This document shows, one piece after another, positions 7,949 to 16,401 of a DNA stretch of 64,000 nt (position 1 is its first letter; every line of letters starts with the position of its first letter). The notes beneath the pieces were generated by a model. It had not been told where the DNA came from. It did not search any database and was given only the letters and a program-made list of their open reading frames with translations. The position numbers were made by a program, and so were the translations under genes. Source of the DNA: Candidatus Hydrogenedentota bacterium (GTDB lineage: Bacteria > Hydrogenedentota > Hydrogenedentia > Hydrogenedentales > CAILVY01); NCBI GenBank assembly GCA_029565395.1, contig JAKQOG010000088.1, positions 26,732 through 90,731 on the forward strand. The letters are read 5' to 3'.

Positions 7949-10621
7949 ATGTTTGTCCCTCTTTTTCTCAGTGTGTTGGCTACTGTTTCCGGGCTTCCTT
8001 CCTGGGAATTTGATTCGCCGGCGGATCTGCAAATCTGGCAACCGAATGCGCAGTTGGCTGATGTGGCGATCAGGGATGGGGTTGTGCATGCCCGCACGAC
8101 CGATTGGGACCCGTTTTTCACATGCCGGGATCTGGATTTTCCCGCTACCTCATGGCAATACGTGGTGGTACGTCTCAAAGCAAGCCAGCCGGGCAATGGC
8201 GAACTCTTTTGGTCGAAAGACTTGGAGGGCAAATACGGCGGTCTCTCGCAAGAGAAGAGTACACCGTTCAAGGTGCGTGGGAATGGGCAGTGGGAGGACA
8301 TAACCATCCTTCCGTTTTGGCAAAAAGAGGGAACCATCCGGCAGCTTCGGCTTGATCTTTATGATGATACGCAATTTGATATTGACTGGATACGAATTCT
8401 GGAGTGGGGGGAAGGCCGACCGCCCTTGACCGATGGCTACGTTTGGAATTTTGATGGGGGCAGCCCAGTGGCTTGGCGTATTCATGAGGGCTGTTCGGAT
8501 TTCTTTGCGCCGCCCCTGGACTTGCCTTTGGGTTCAAGAGGGTGGGTGAATGTGCGGCTCAGCGCGGGAAAGGACGCTGAGGGTGCGGTGTTATGGGCGG
8601 CGAAAGATACTCTGGGCGCGCAAAGCGAATCGTTCACGCTTCGGGGCGATGGGCAATTCCATACATACACGGTGGAGGTGGCCAGTTATCCCGCATGGGG
8701 GGAACGCATAACCGCGTTTGGATTGCGGCTCCCGGAAGATGCCCTCCAGAAAATAGAATCCGTCAGCATTACAGAAGCCCCGGAGGGGCCGGGGGAAATG
8801 GTGGTGAGTTATTTTGGGTTTGAGAACGGTGTGAATCGCGCGGGTAGAAACTGCCGGATATTGGCGCAATTTGAAAATACGGGGGGTAGTGCGTGTTCTC
8901 TGGAAAATGTCCAGCTTCATGTCCCCCAGAGCGTTCGTATTATGGTTTCGCCGGAAAAAACCTCTATAGGGCCGGTTGAGTTCAAAGACATCGCGGAATT
9001 GGTCTGGGAAGTAATGGTGGATGCTCCGGGTACCTATGCATTCTCTCTGTCTAGCATCCCGGAGCTTCCTGAAAATTCGCAAATGGCCTTAACCTTCCTC
9101 GAATCGCTTAATTTGCCCAAGGCGGATTATGTCCCGGAGCCCAAACCAGTGCAGACGGACATTGAGGTGTGCATGTATTATTTTCCAGGATGGGGTTCGG
9201 AGGCCAAGTGGGATTGTATCCGCCAGACCGCGCCGGTCCGCAAGCCGCTCCTGGGCTACTATGATGAGTCACGCGCGGACATCGTGGATTGGCAAATCAA
9301 GTGGGCGGCGGAAAATGGGGTGAAATGTTATCTTGTGGATTGGTATTGGGTGAAGGGGAATCAGCACCTCACCCATTGGTTTGAGGCGTATCGCAAGGCG
9401 AAATACCGCGATCTGCTACATGTGGCCATTATGTGGGCCAATCACAATCCGCCCGGTTCTCATTCAATGGAGGATTGGCGCAAAGTGAATCAGGAATGGA
9501 TTGACCGCTATTTCAATCTCCCCTCGTACTACCGCCTCAATGGCAAGCCCGCGTTGTTTTTTTGGGATCCAAACAATCTACGCAATGATTTGGGCGGTTC
9601 AGAAGGCGCGAAAGCAGCCTTGGCTGAATCCCAGGCGATGGCACAGGCCGCGGGATATCCCGGTGTTGAATTTGTTGCGGTGAACAATGACCAGTCTCCG
9701 GCGCTCGTGAAATTGCTTGAAGACGAAGGATATGCCGGGGCCACGAATTACCATGAATGGGGCCGCGCCGTGGAGATGTCCCCGACGCCCAAGCGCGCCC
9801 GGTATGAGGATGTAGTCGCCACGGCGCCGGAGAATTGGGCGAAGCGGGACGCCATGTCCTCCACACTGACGTATTACCCGCTGGTGGATACCGGATGGGA
9901 TTCGCGCCCATGGCATGGAAGCAAATCATTGGTGATTGGCGGGCGTACTGTTGCGCTTTTCGAACGCATTCTGCGGGATGTCAAGACATTTAGCGAGGCG
10001 CGTGGAAAACGTATGGTGGTATTGGGGCCTTCCAACGAATGGGGTGAAGGCAGCTATGTCGAGCCCTGCACGGAATATGATTTCGGCATGATGGAGGCCA
10101 TTCGCAACGTTTTTGCAAAAGGCGATCCTGCGTCGTGGCCTGTAAATATTGGTCCAGCGGAGGTGGGCCTTGGTCCGTATGATTTTCCGCCTTTACTGAA
10201 AATCACTTCGTGGGAGTTTGACCAAGACGCGGGGGGGTGGAATGCTATGATGGGCGTCGCGGACCTGCGCTGTGAAAATGGTTGTCTGTATTTCAAAACC
10301 ACCACGGATGATCCTGCGATTCATGTTTCAGTAGACCAGGTTCTGGCATCGGATTTCCCCAACATATTGGTGCGGATGAAACTGACCGGTTCCGCTCCCA
10401 AAGACATATCGATGCAATTATTCTGGTCCATGGGAGGCGGTGGCACTTCGGAAGCCGCCAGTATTTCATTTCCGGCCGTCAATGATGGCGAGTTTCATGA
10501 GTATACATTGGACCTGAAGAGCCGTCCGCGCTGGCGGGGCCGCATTGCAGGGTTGCGTTTCGATCCGGGTAGTGTTTCCGGGCTTGAAGTGTATATTGAC
10601 CGGATTGCCTTGGAAAAATAG
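7949..10621 (+). CDS. Secreted GH99-like (WbsX-type) glycosidase with flanking beta-sandwich domains
   Basis: 890 residues with a short signal peptide (cleavage near 16-18). Residues 17-150 and about 150-270 look like two carbohydrate-binding beta sandwiches, and 285-390 is an Ig/NEW-type domain. The catalytic barrel runs from about 403 (IEVCMYYFPGWG) to 720, with KCYLVDWYWVKG and SYYRLNGKPALFFWDP in the order expected for GH99-like/WbsX proteins. PSNEWGEG carries E697 and E700, an i/i+3 glutamate pair as in the GH99 active site (endo-alpha-mannosidase). A third beta sandwich fills 748-890. It probably acts on mannose-containing glycans outside the cytoplasm; substrate not proven. It has GGAG before ATG and is convergent with the thioredoxin gene. 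Confidence 0.75.
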   Translation: MFVPLFLSVLATVSGLPSWEFDSPADLQIWQPNAQLADVAIRDGVVHARTTDWDPFFTCRDLDFPATSWQYVVVRLKASQPGNGELFWSKDLEGKYGGLSQEKSTPFKVRGNGQWEDITILPFWQKEGTIRQLRLDLYDDTQFDIDWIRILEWGEGRPPLTDGYVWNFDGGSPVAWRIHEGCSDFFAPPLDLPLGSRGWVNVRLSAGKDAEGAVLWAAKDTLGAQSESFTLRGDGQFHTYTVEVASYPAWGERITAFGLRLPEDALQKIESVSITEAPEGPGEMVVSYFGFENGVNRAGRNCRILAQFENTGGSACSLENVQLHVPQSVRIMVSPEKTSIGPVEFKDIAELVWEVMVDAPGTYAFSLSSIPELPENSQMALTFLESLNLPKADYVPEPKPVQTDIEVCMYYFPGWGSEAKWDCIRQTAPVRKPLLGYYDESRADIVDWQIKWAAENGVKCYLVDWYWVKGNQHLTHWFEAYRKAKYRDLLHVAIMWANHNPPGSHSMEDWRKVNQEWIDRYFNLPSYYRLNGKPALFFWDPNNLRNDLGGSEGAKAALAESQAMAQAAGYPGVEFVAVNNDQSPALVKLLEDEGYAGATNYHEWGRAVEMSPTPKRARYEDVVATAPENWAKRDAMSSTLTYYPLVDTGWDSRPWHGSKSLVIGGRTVALFERILRDVKTFSEARGKRMVVLGPSNEWGEGSYVEPCTEYDFGMMEAIRNVFAKGDPASWPVNIGPAEVGLGPYDFPPLLKITSWEFDQDAGGWNAMMGVADLRCENGCLYFKTTTDDPAIHVSVDQVLASDFPNILVRMKLTGSAPKDISMQLFWSMGGGGTSEAASISFPAVNDGEFHEYTLDLKSRPRWRGRIAGLRFDPGSVSGLEVYIDRIALEK

Positions 10622-10634
10622 CGTTGGGCGGAAG

Positions 10635-11831
10635 TTATTTTGCTTCTTCGGGTGCTTTCCCAGCGAGAATGGCGTCTAGCTCTTTGGGCAAGTCTTCCTT
10701 GAAGGTGGGGCTAAGGCCATTGTGTGCTTCACGGACAATGCCCTCTTTGTCCACGATTACCATACGCGGGATGCTGCTGGCACGGTAGTCCATGCCCGCT
10801 TTTTTGTCTTTATCCAATGCCACGGTAACCTTGATGCTCAATTTGTCAAGAAACGCCTTGATCTTCTCTTCGGGTTCGCCCAGATTTACGGCGTACAACA
10901 ATACCCCCTTGCTCTCATACTGTTTTGCTACTTCCGCAACAATCGGCATGGCCATACGGCAGGGACCGCACCACGTGGCGAAGAAATCCAGGATTACCAC
11001 ATTTTTCCCCTTGAGACTGGCCAAATCGAGTTTTCCGCCCCCCATGATGTCGAGTGTCAGGGAAGGCGCCGGTTTTCCAATCATGGGATCTTTTCCGCCC
11101 GCCATTCCCCTTGGATCCATTGGCGTGACTCCTTCCGGAGGCGTAAAGGCAAAGCGATCATCGGGAATACTTGGATTGGCCTGCCATTTTGAAAATACAA
11201 ACTCACCGGTGGCGGAACTCACCCCGCCCATCCCTTGTGAAGCAGTCAAGATTAAGTGTTGGAGCAAAGGCGTTGTGCCTTCCAGGGTCCAGACATCCAT
11301 TTTATAGGCCGTGGTTGTTAACCGGATATGCTGCTGTTTTGAAGTGTTTTCGCCATTGGGTTGTTCCAGTCCAACATACTCTACATCGGATGCGGAAGTG
11401 AGGATGGAATCGTCCCCATGGAGGAATTTTGCCAGCCACATGAACCCCATGTTGATCATCCCTCCGCCCACCAGACTCATCAGTTCTTTCCGTGTGGACG
11501 GTTTTTCCAGATATTGCTTTTCTGTTATCAGATGAACCACCTGTTTCTGGGCATTGCAGAAGAAATCCGCTTCGTTTGTCGGCGTGCCGACGTGCAGGTA
11601 CATGTCTTTGTCCCCGCGCATCATTAAGGCACATTTTATTTCCACGCTTCGGTCGGCGCCGGCCATGTTGATCTTTTGGCTTACCACCATCTCCACGGAC
11701 AGTGAGCCAAGCCCTTTTGCATAGTTCATGGCATCGGTTATCACTTGCCGGGCATCAACCGTCTGGCTATAGGCGGAAGGGAAGGCGAACAGGCAAAAAA
11801 GGATGGTTATCCCACATAATAAACGGCGCAT
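10635..11831 (-). CDS. TlpA-type thioredoxin with N-terminal LolA/DUF2092-like domain
   Basis: 398 residues. The signal peptide covers residues 1-22. Residues 24-235 look like a DUF2092/LolA-like half-barrel (DARQVITDAMNYAKGL at the start, DRFAFTPPEGV at its end). From about 250 a redoxin domain begins with GKPAPSLTLD and has ATWCGPC with C288 and C291 in place; SSIPRMVIVDKEGIV supplies the cis-Pro loop. It is predicted to be a periplasmic thiol-disulfide reductase with a lipid- or lipoprotein-binding front domain. This pairing recurs in PVC-type genomes as far as I know, but its role is undefined. The start has AGGAG upstream. Confidence 0.82.
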   Translation of the reverse strand: MRRLLCGITILFCLFAFPSAYSQTVDARQVITDAMNYAKGLGSLSVEMVVSQKINMAGADRSVEIKCALMMRGDKDMYLHVGTPTNEADFFCNAQKQVVHLITEKQYLEKPSTRKELMSLVGGGMINMGFMWLAKFLHGDDSILTSASDVEYVGLEQPNGENTSKQQHIRLTTTAYKMDVWTLEGTTPLLQHLILTASQGMGGVSSATGEFVFSKWQANPSIPDDRFAFTPPEGVTPMDPRGMAGGKDPMIGKPAPSLTLDIMGGGKLDLASLKGKNVVILDFFATWCGPCRMAMPIVAEVAKQYESKGVLLYAVNLGEPEEKIKAFLDKLSIKVTVALDKDKKAGMDYRASSIPRMVIVDKEGIVREAHNGLSPTFKEDLPKELDAILAGKAPEEAK

Positions 11832-11928
11832 TTAAAAACTCCTGCAGGTTGCGATTAAGTCCCTATCATACCATAATGCGAAAACCGAAATTAAGTTGTT
11901 GGGGATAGTCATTTTGCCTATTCAGGAA

Positions 11929-13095
11929 TCAAATGAATCGTTTCATGATTTCGTCAATAACGGAATCGACGTTTTCGGGGGTAATGCCAAACTCTTGGCA
12001 GGCGGATTGAGCAGCGTCGCGGCGTTGAGGGTTGGCACGATCATCCAAAGTGAAAAATGCACCCATGCGGCGCCCCACTTGATAAAGGGCCTGTTCTCCG
12101 GGAGATAAATCCAAAAAGACGTCGAGCATGGCCAGCATGGCGGGTTGGGCGCCGGGAAGCCGGCCTTCCAGATCACCAAAGAGATTGAGAATGTGGTCGC
12201 TCTTTACCATGCTGGTGATCCCTTGAAGTAATTCGAGGAAGAGCCGGATTTCGCGGGCCACCTGAACATCCGTGCACTTTTTAAACCGGCCTGAACACCA
12301 TTCTTCGAATAATGGTACATGATTGGGAATAGCGAGAGAACGGAGCCGGATGAAATCCGGATTAATCTGGTTCAGTGCATCCGCGGATTCGCGCGCGTGT
12401 ATTTCCCAAAGATCCTGTCCGCCCAGGCCGGGCATGTAATATTCGGAAAGTTCCATGCCGGCGGCTTTGATTTTTTGCCCCGCAAGAATGTGTTGCGCTT
12501 TGTTTACGCCTTTGTGAACGCGTTCGAGCACGGCATCCGCGCCGGATTCCAAACCAATGTGAATCCGGTCAAGCCCCGCCTCACGCACAGCCCGCAGATC
12601 GTCTTCCTTCCATGAGGCAACGGTCTGGGAGCGCGCGTAACACGTGATGCGCCGGATGTTCGGGAAACAGGCGCGCAGGTGGGTGAGAATTTCCATGAGG
12701 TGGTGCGGGCGGATGAACAGCGCATTCGCATCTTGAAGAAACACGTTCCGCATCCCTGCCCTGAACCAATTGAGGGCCGCATTGAAGGAGTCCGCTTCCT
12801 CTGCGGGAAGGTCTTGTGCCATTGTATACAGCGCATCCCGTGATATTCGTCCGGAACCATCGCAGAGAGACTGTATCTTTTCTATGTGCCGATGCACCGC
12901 ATCAATGTCGCGTTTGATATGTTCGACGGGGCGTGTCGAAAATTTCGAGCCCTTGTATACGGGACAGAAGGCGCACCGGTTCCAGGGACAATTGCGGGAT
13001 ACCCGGATTAATAGGCTCTGTGCCTCGCTGGGTGGACGGATGGGGCCTTGTTCAAATCCGCAATATTCATCCCGCTTCTGATTATTTGTTCCCAT
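11929..13095 (-). CDS. Radical SAM protein with a C-x4-C-x2-C cluster motif
   Basis: 388 residues. Near the N-terminus RNCPWNRCAFCPVYKG holds C36, C41 and C44, i.e. four residues rather than three between the first two cysteines. Later features are standard: a strand-glycine pattern at VFLQDANAL, then GLDRIHIGLESGADAVL, the SAM ribose-binding GLESG. The sequence resembles a widespread uncharacterised family beginning with RNCPWN.C.FCPVYKG. It is the last gene of a minus-strand run: 9 bases separate it from the GH98-like gene upstream. The reaction is unknown. Confidence 0.8.
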   Translation of the reverse strand: MGTNNQKRDEYCGFEQGPIRPPSEAQSLLIRVSRNCPWNRCAFCPVYKGSKFSTRPVEHIKRDIDAVHRHIEKIQSLCDGSGRISRDALYTMAQDLPAEEADSFNAALNWFRAGMRNVFLQDANALFIRPHHLMEILTHLRACFPNIRRITCYARSQTVASWKEDDLRAVREAGLDRIHIGLESGADAVLERVHKGVNKAQHILAGQKIKAAGMELSEYYMPGLGGQDLWEIHARESADALNQINPDFIRLRSLAIPNHVPLFEEWCSGRFKKCTDVQVAREIRLFLELLQGITSMVKSDHILNLFGDLEGRLPGAQPAMLAMLDVFLDLSPGEQALYQVGRRMGAFFTLDDRANPQRRDAAQSACQEFGITPENVDSVIDEIMKRFI

Positions 13096-13104
13096 GGCGC
13101 GCCT

Positions 13105-15453
13105 TTAGGTTCGTTTCCAGTCTGCCGGGAGCCAGTTTGTTTCAATGGGCAATAGATTGCTCTTGCCCTCGGGCAAGTATTCTGTCTCGCCATCTTTTCC
13201 GGGAGCGAGCTTGATGCGGGTTTTGTCGCAGCCCCGGCTGTTCCACAGCATTTCCTGGAAATTAGGCAAGGCAGGATCCGTAGAGAGGATTCGCCAAAGT
13301 CCGTCCGGTTCCCTTGTCCAGGTGAACCAGATTTCTTCCGTGGGCGTGCGCGGGATGCGGAGGGTGCCGTCATACCCGCTGCCAAACGGCAAGTCGTCAC
13401 GGCGCAGGGCGCGGCACAACGCGAACATAAACACGCGCACCTGCCCCGTGGTTTCATAATTGCTGAAATCCCACCGCCGTATCTGGCGCAGAAAACAAAA
13501 GGAATTGTTCCGGAAAAACCACCATTTCCAGGCACGGCCGGCATATTCCAAGTAGTAGCCGTTGGCATCCTGATAGCGTTCCGCATACAGTTCCGTTAAC
13601 CCGCGCCAATCCGCCGCATCGTAGGCTGTTTTAAACGCATCGATGCGTTGCACAATTTCATCAGCGATGGGCCGATGCAAACCATCCACGCCCTCAAAGG
13701 TGGGATAAACCACCTGACATACAGGCCGTTCGTCTTTCGATTGACCCACAGGCTGCACATGGAGCGTTCCATCCGCTTCCATAATAATCAGTTCGGCGGG
13801 CGCGCTGAGAGTCTCACTGAACACCAGATAATCCAGGTAATTCACCGTGCCTTCCACAATCTCCCGGGACGAAGTGCGCGCATGGAGGGCATATAGATAT
13901 TTTTTGCCGCGTTTGGCATTTGTATCCAGAAACACGGCTTGCTGCGTTCGGATCACTTCCGGCAGGGACTCATCCAACCATCGGTATACAAGATACTCCG
14001 TTGCCCCTGGATCATGCGGCCATTCGAGACGCAATCCTTCCTCCGTCCATTCCGCGTGCGCGCCGCGTACTGCCTTTGGCAATTCAACCCGGTACGTTTG
14101 CTGTTCATACAAATTCTCATGGGATTGCATCACGTAGGTGTGGCCATGAATGCTGCATACCCAAGCGGTTCCTGTATCCTTTTTGGGATAATAGTTGTTC
14201 AGTAAATCCTGATAAGCGTGTGCAGAGTCACATTCGCCAGGATGAATGACATGGGCAAACCGATCCAGCACGGTTTGCGGCGTGGCGGGGGGGAGCAGGG
14301 GGATGAAGAAATACCGGTCCTTATTGGGGATCAATTCATGTTCCAAGAAACGTTCCCATAACCCATAGGCGGCAAGGGCAAGGTTGCCCTGGTTGTGTAT
14401 CCAATCCACATCCTGGAGATTTTCATGGAATTCATTGATGTCCCGGGCGGCCTTGTATTGATAGGCCACCTTGGTCTTCTCGAATACTTCTTCCTTTTCC
14501 GGGATGAGCCGCCGTTGAATTATTTCAAGAAGCGTGGGACAGATCACCTCGCGCCAGCACTGCGCATTGTCGTAATCGAAGAGGTCCCAGAAGGGTTCAA
14601 ACTGATAGACGGTCGCACCGAGCAGAGCGCCTTGTAAAATCATCGCACGGTAGAGTTGAGGGGGCATGCCGCGGGTATTATCCGCCTGAAACTGGCCGAA
14701 GACGCCGGGCGAGATCATCCGCCCGTTTTCAAACCACCAGGACTGCGGCTCGACGCCCCAATGCTCCGTGATTCCCGCCATCCAGATCCCCCACACGGAG
14801 GTCTGGCGCGGCAGATGCTGCGGCCCGATGTGTTCATTTACGGCCAAAACATACTCGCCGTATTCACGGATCTTTTCCAGCAGGGGTTGGTTCAGCACGT
14901 CCGCGCCAATGTGCATCCATTTCAAGCCTTGTAGTGAAATACTCAAGTATTTTCCATGCCGGCCTGCCATCTCGATGATATCCATCGCGTACCGCGCTTC
15001 CGGCGATACCACATACCGTGGAACATTGAACGATCGATAATGTTCGTAATTGATTTCCGTCAGGGTCATGCTCTGGATGCAGGGGTACTCCTGCAACAGC
15101 TTTTCCACATATTCCGGATCGAATACATACTGATCATGCGGATCGGCAAACTGAAAATTTGCCGGAACGTCTTCCTTTTGCAATTCGTCAAACACTGCGC
15201 GAAAGCGATCATAGCGGGCCTGATGATTTTGCATGCGCAGTTCCATCTGCAGGTGGCAATACGGTTTCAGAACTTCCGGCAGCGCCTCGTTCCACGCGCG
15301 AACCGCCTCGCGGCCATGTGCCCGTGCTTCTTCTAAAGGATTATTTCCGCCGCCAAAGTGCTCATCGGAATCATTGAAGCGGTTGTTGGTTTGCAGCATG
15401 ATCAAGGGGCGCTTGCGGGTGATATTGCCCCACGTGGGCGGCGTTCTAAGCAT
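13105..15453 (-). CDS. GH98-like glycoside hydrolase candidate with Fn3-like and SnoaL-like C-terminal domains
   Basis: 782 residues, no signal peptide. The first 400 residues read like a TIM barrel: CIQSMTLTEINYEHYRS, KYLSISLQGLKWMHIG, KIREYGEYVLAVNEHIG, then GALLGATVYQFEPFWD. This layout, with many acidic residues at strand ends, fits the GH98 catalytic module (endo-galactosidases), but I cannot confirm it without a search. About 460-560 looks like a fibronectin-type or Ig domain (EGLRLEWPHDPGATEYLVYRW). About 625-740 resembles an NTF2/SnoaL fold (IDAFKTAYDAADWRGLTELY). It lies 12 bases after the SMP-30 gene, with GAGGAG in the gap, so the two are one operon. Confidence 0.55.
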   Translation of the reverse strand: MLRTPPTWGNITRKRPLIMLQTNNRFNDSDEHFGGGNNPLEEARAHGREAVRAWNEALPEVLKPYCHLQMELRMQNHQARYDRFRAVFDELQKEDVPANFQFADPHDQYVFDPEYVEKLLQEYPCIQSMTLTEINYEHYRSFNVPRYVVSPEARYAMDIIEMAGRHGKYLSISLQGLKWMHIGADVLNQPLLEKIREYGEYVLAVNEHIGPQHLPRQTSVWGIWMAGITEHWGVEPQSWWFENGRMISPGVFGQFQADNTRGMPPQLYRAMILQGALLGATVYQFEPFWDLFDYDNAQCWREVICPTLLEIIQRRLIPEKEEVFEKTKVAYQYKAARDINEFHENLQDVDWIHNQGNLALAAYGLWERFLEHELIPNKDRYFFIPLLPPATPQTVLDRFAHVIHPGECDSAHAYQDLLNNYYPKKDTGTAWVCSIHGHTYVMQSHENLYEQQTYRVELPKAVRGAHAEWTEEGLRLEWPHDPGATEYLVYRWLDESLPEVIRTQQAVFLDTNAKRGKKYLYALHARTSSREIVEGTVNYLDYLVFSETLSAPAELIIMEADGTLHVQPVGQSKDERPVCQVVYPTFEGVDGLHRPIADEIVQRIDAFKTAYDAADWRGLTELYAERYQDANGYYLEYAGRAWKWWFFRNNSFCFLRQIRRWDFSNYETTGQVRVFMFALCRALRRDDLPFGSGYDGTLRIPRTPTEEIWFTWTREPDGLWRILSTDPALPNFQEMLWNSRGCDKTRIKLAPGKDGETEYLPEGKSNLLPIETNWLPADWKRT

Positions 15454-15465
15454 GAAGAACTCCTC

Positions 15466-16332
15466 TTATTTTTTCATTGCCCATGTGGCGCTATGAACGC
15501 GCGCGGGCATGCTGTAGACGGCATCGGGCGTGGTTACATACAGCGTCGTGCCGTCCGGCCCGCCGAACGCACAATTGGTGGTCTGTTGTGAAAATGCAAT
15601 CGCCTGTACCAGTTCGCCTTTCGGCGATATCACGCGTATGCCTTCTTTTGCCGTGGACCAGATGTTCCCCCGCTCATCCGCTTTCATACCGTCCGGATGC
15701 TGAATTTCACATAGCATCCGCGTGCTTTTGGAACTGCCATCACTGTTAAGCTCAAACGCTTTGATTAGACTGCTTTCGCAGTCGCCCACGTATAGGATTT
15801 TTTCATCAGGGGACAACGTGAGGCCATTGGGTTTTTTGAAGTCGCGGGCAAGGCAATGCACCTCGCCTTTTGGGGTAATAAAAAATATCCCCGCGAAGTC
15901 TAGTTCAGCATTTGGCCCGGTTAAACCGCCTTCCAAACCATAGGGCGGGTCGGTGAAAAAAATCGTGCCGTCCGAACGAACCACCACATCATTGGGGCTG
16001 TTAAGGCGCTTTCCCTCAAAGCGATCTGCAACCGCTATTACGGTTCCGTCTGCTTCCGTACGGCTTACACGCCGGTTTTTATGTTCCGCGGCGATCAGGC
16101 GGCCTTGAGGGTCAAGAGTCAAACCGTTGGAACAACCACTGGGCTTACGGAAGATGGATTTGTCCGCACGGTAGATTGTGTCCGCTGGAATATCACTGAA
16201 GATCAACACGTTGGACGGAAGCCAGAGGGGGCCTTCCGTAAATTTGAATCCTTCCGCGACGCACTGCATGGGGCCTGTGGCCAACTCCGCCTGAGCCCCG
16301 GAAAGCAAAACGCTTAACATAGCTATAAACAT
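15466..16332 (-). CDS. SMP-30/gluconolactonase-type lactonase, exported
   Basis: 288 residues with a signal peptide (about 1-15, ending SGAQA). The six-bladed propeller motifs are clear: GFKFTEGPLW (metal-binding Glu33), CSNGLTLDPQGRL, KRLNSPNDVVVRSDGTIFFTDPPYG, FKKPNGLTLSPDEKILYVGD and HPDGMKADERGNIW. Members hydrolyse sugar lactones (gluconolactonase, SMP-30). It is first in a minus-strand operon with the GH98-like and radical SAM genes, in keeping with a role in processing released sugars. AAGGGA precedes the ATG. Confidence 0.88.
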   Translation of the reverse strand: MFIAMLSVLLSGAQAELATGPMQCVAEGFKFTEGPLWLPSNVLIFSDIPADTIYRADKSIFRKPSGCSNGLTLDPQGRLIAAEHKNRRVSRTEADGTVIAVADRFEGKRLNSPNDVVVRSDGTIFFTDPPYGLEGGLTGPNAELDFAGIFFITPKGEVHCLARDFKKPNGLTLSPDEKILYVGDCESSLIKAFELNSDGSSKSTRMLCEIQHPDGMKADERGNIWSTAKEGIRVISPKGELVQAIAFSQQTTNCAFGGPDGTTLYVTTPDAVYSMPARVHSATWAMKK

Positions 16333-16401
16333 GATGTGATCCCTTCTGTTATTAGCGATATTGTAGGCAGCCTTGATGCACGGTGCAAACGTCCCAGAGA
16401 C

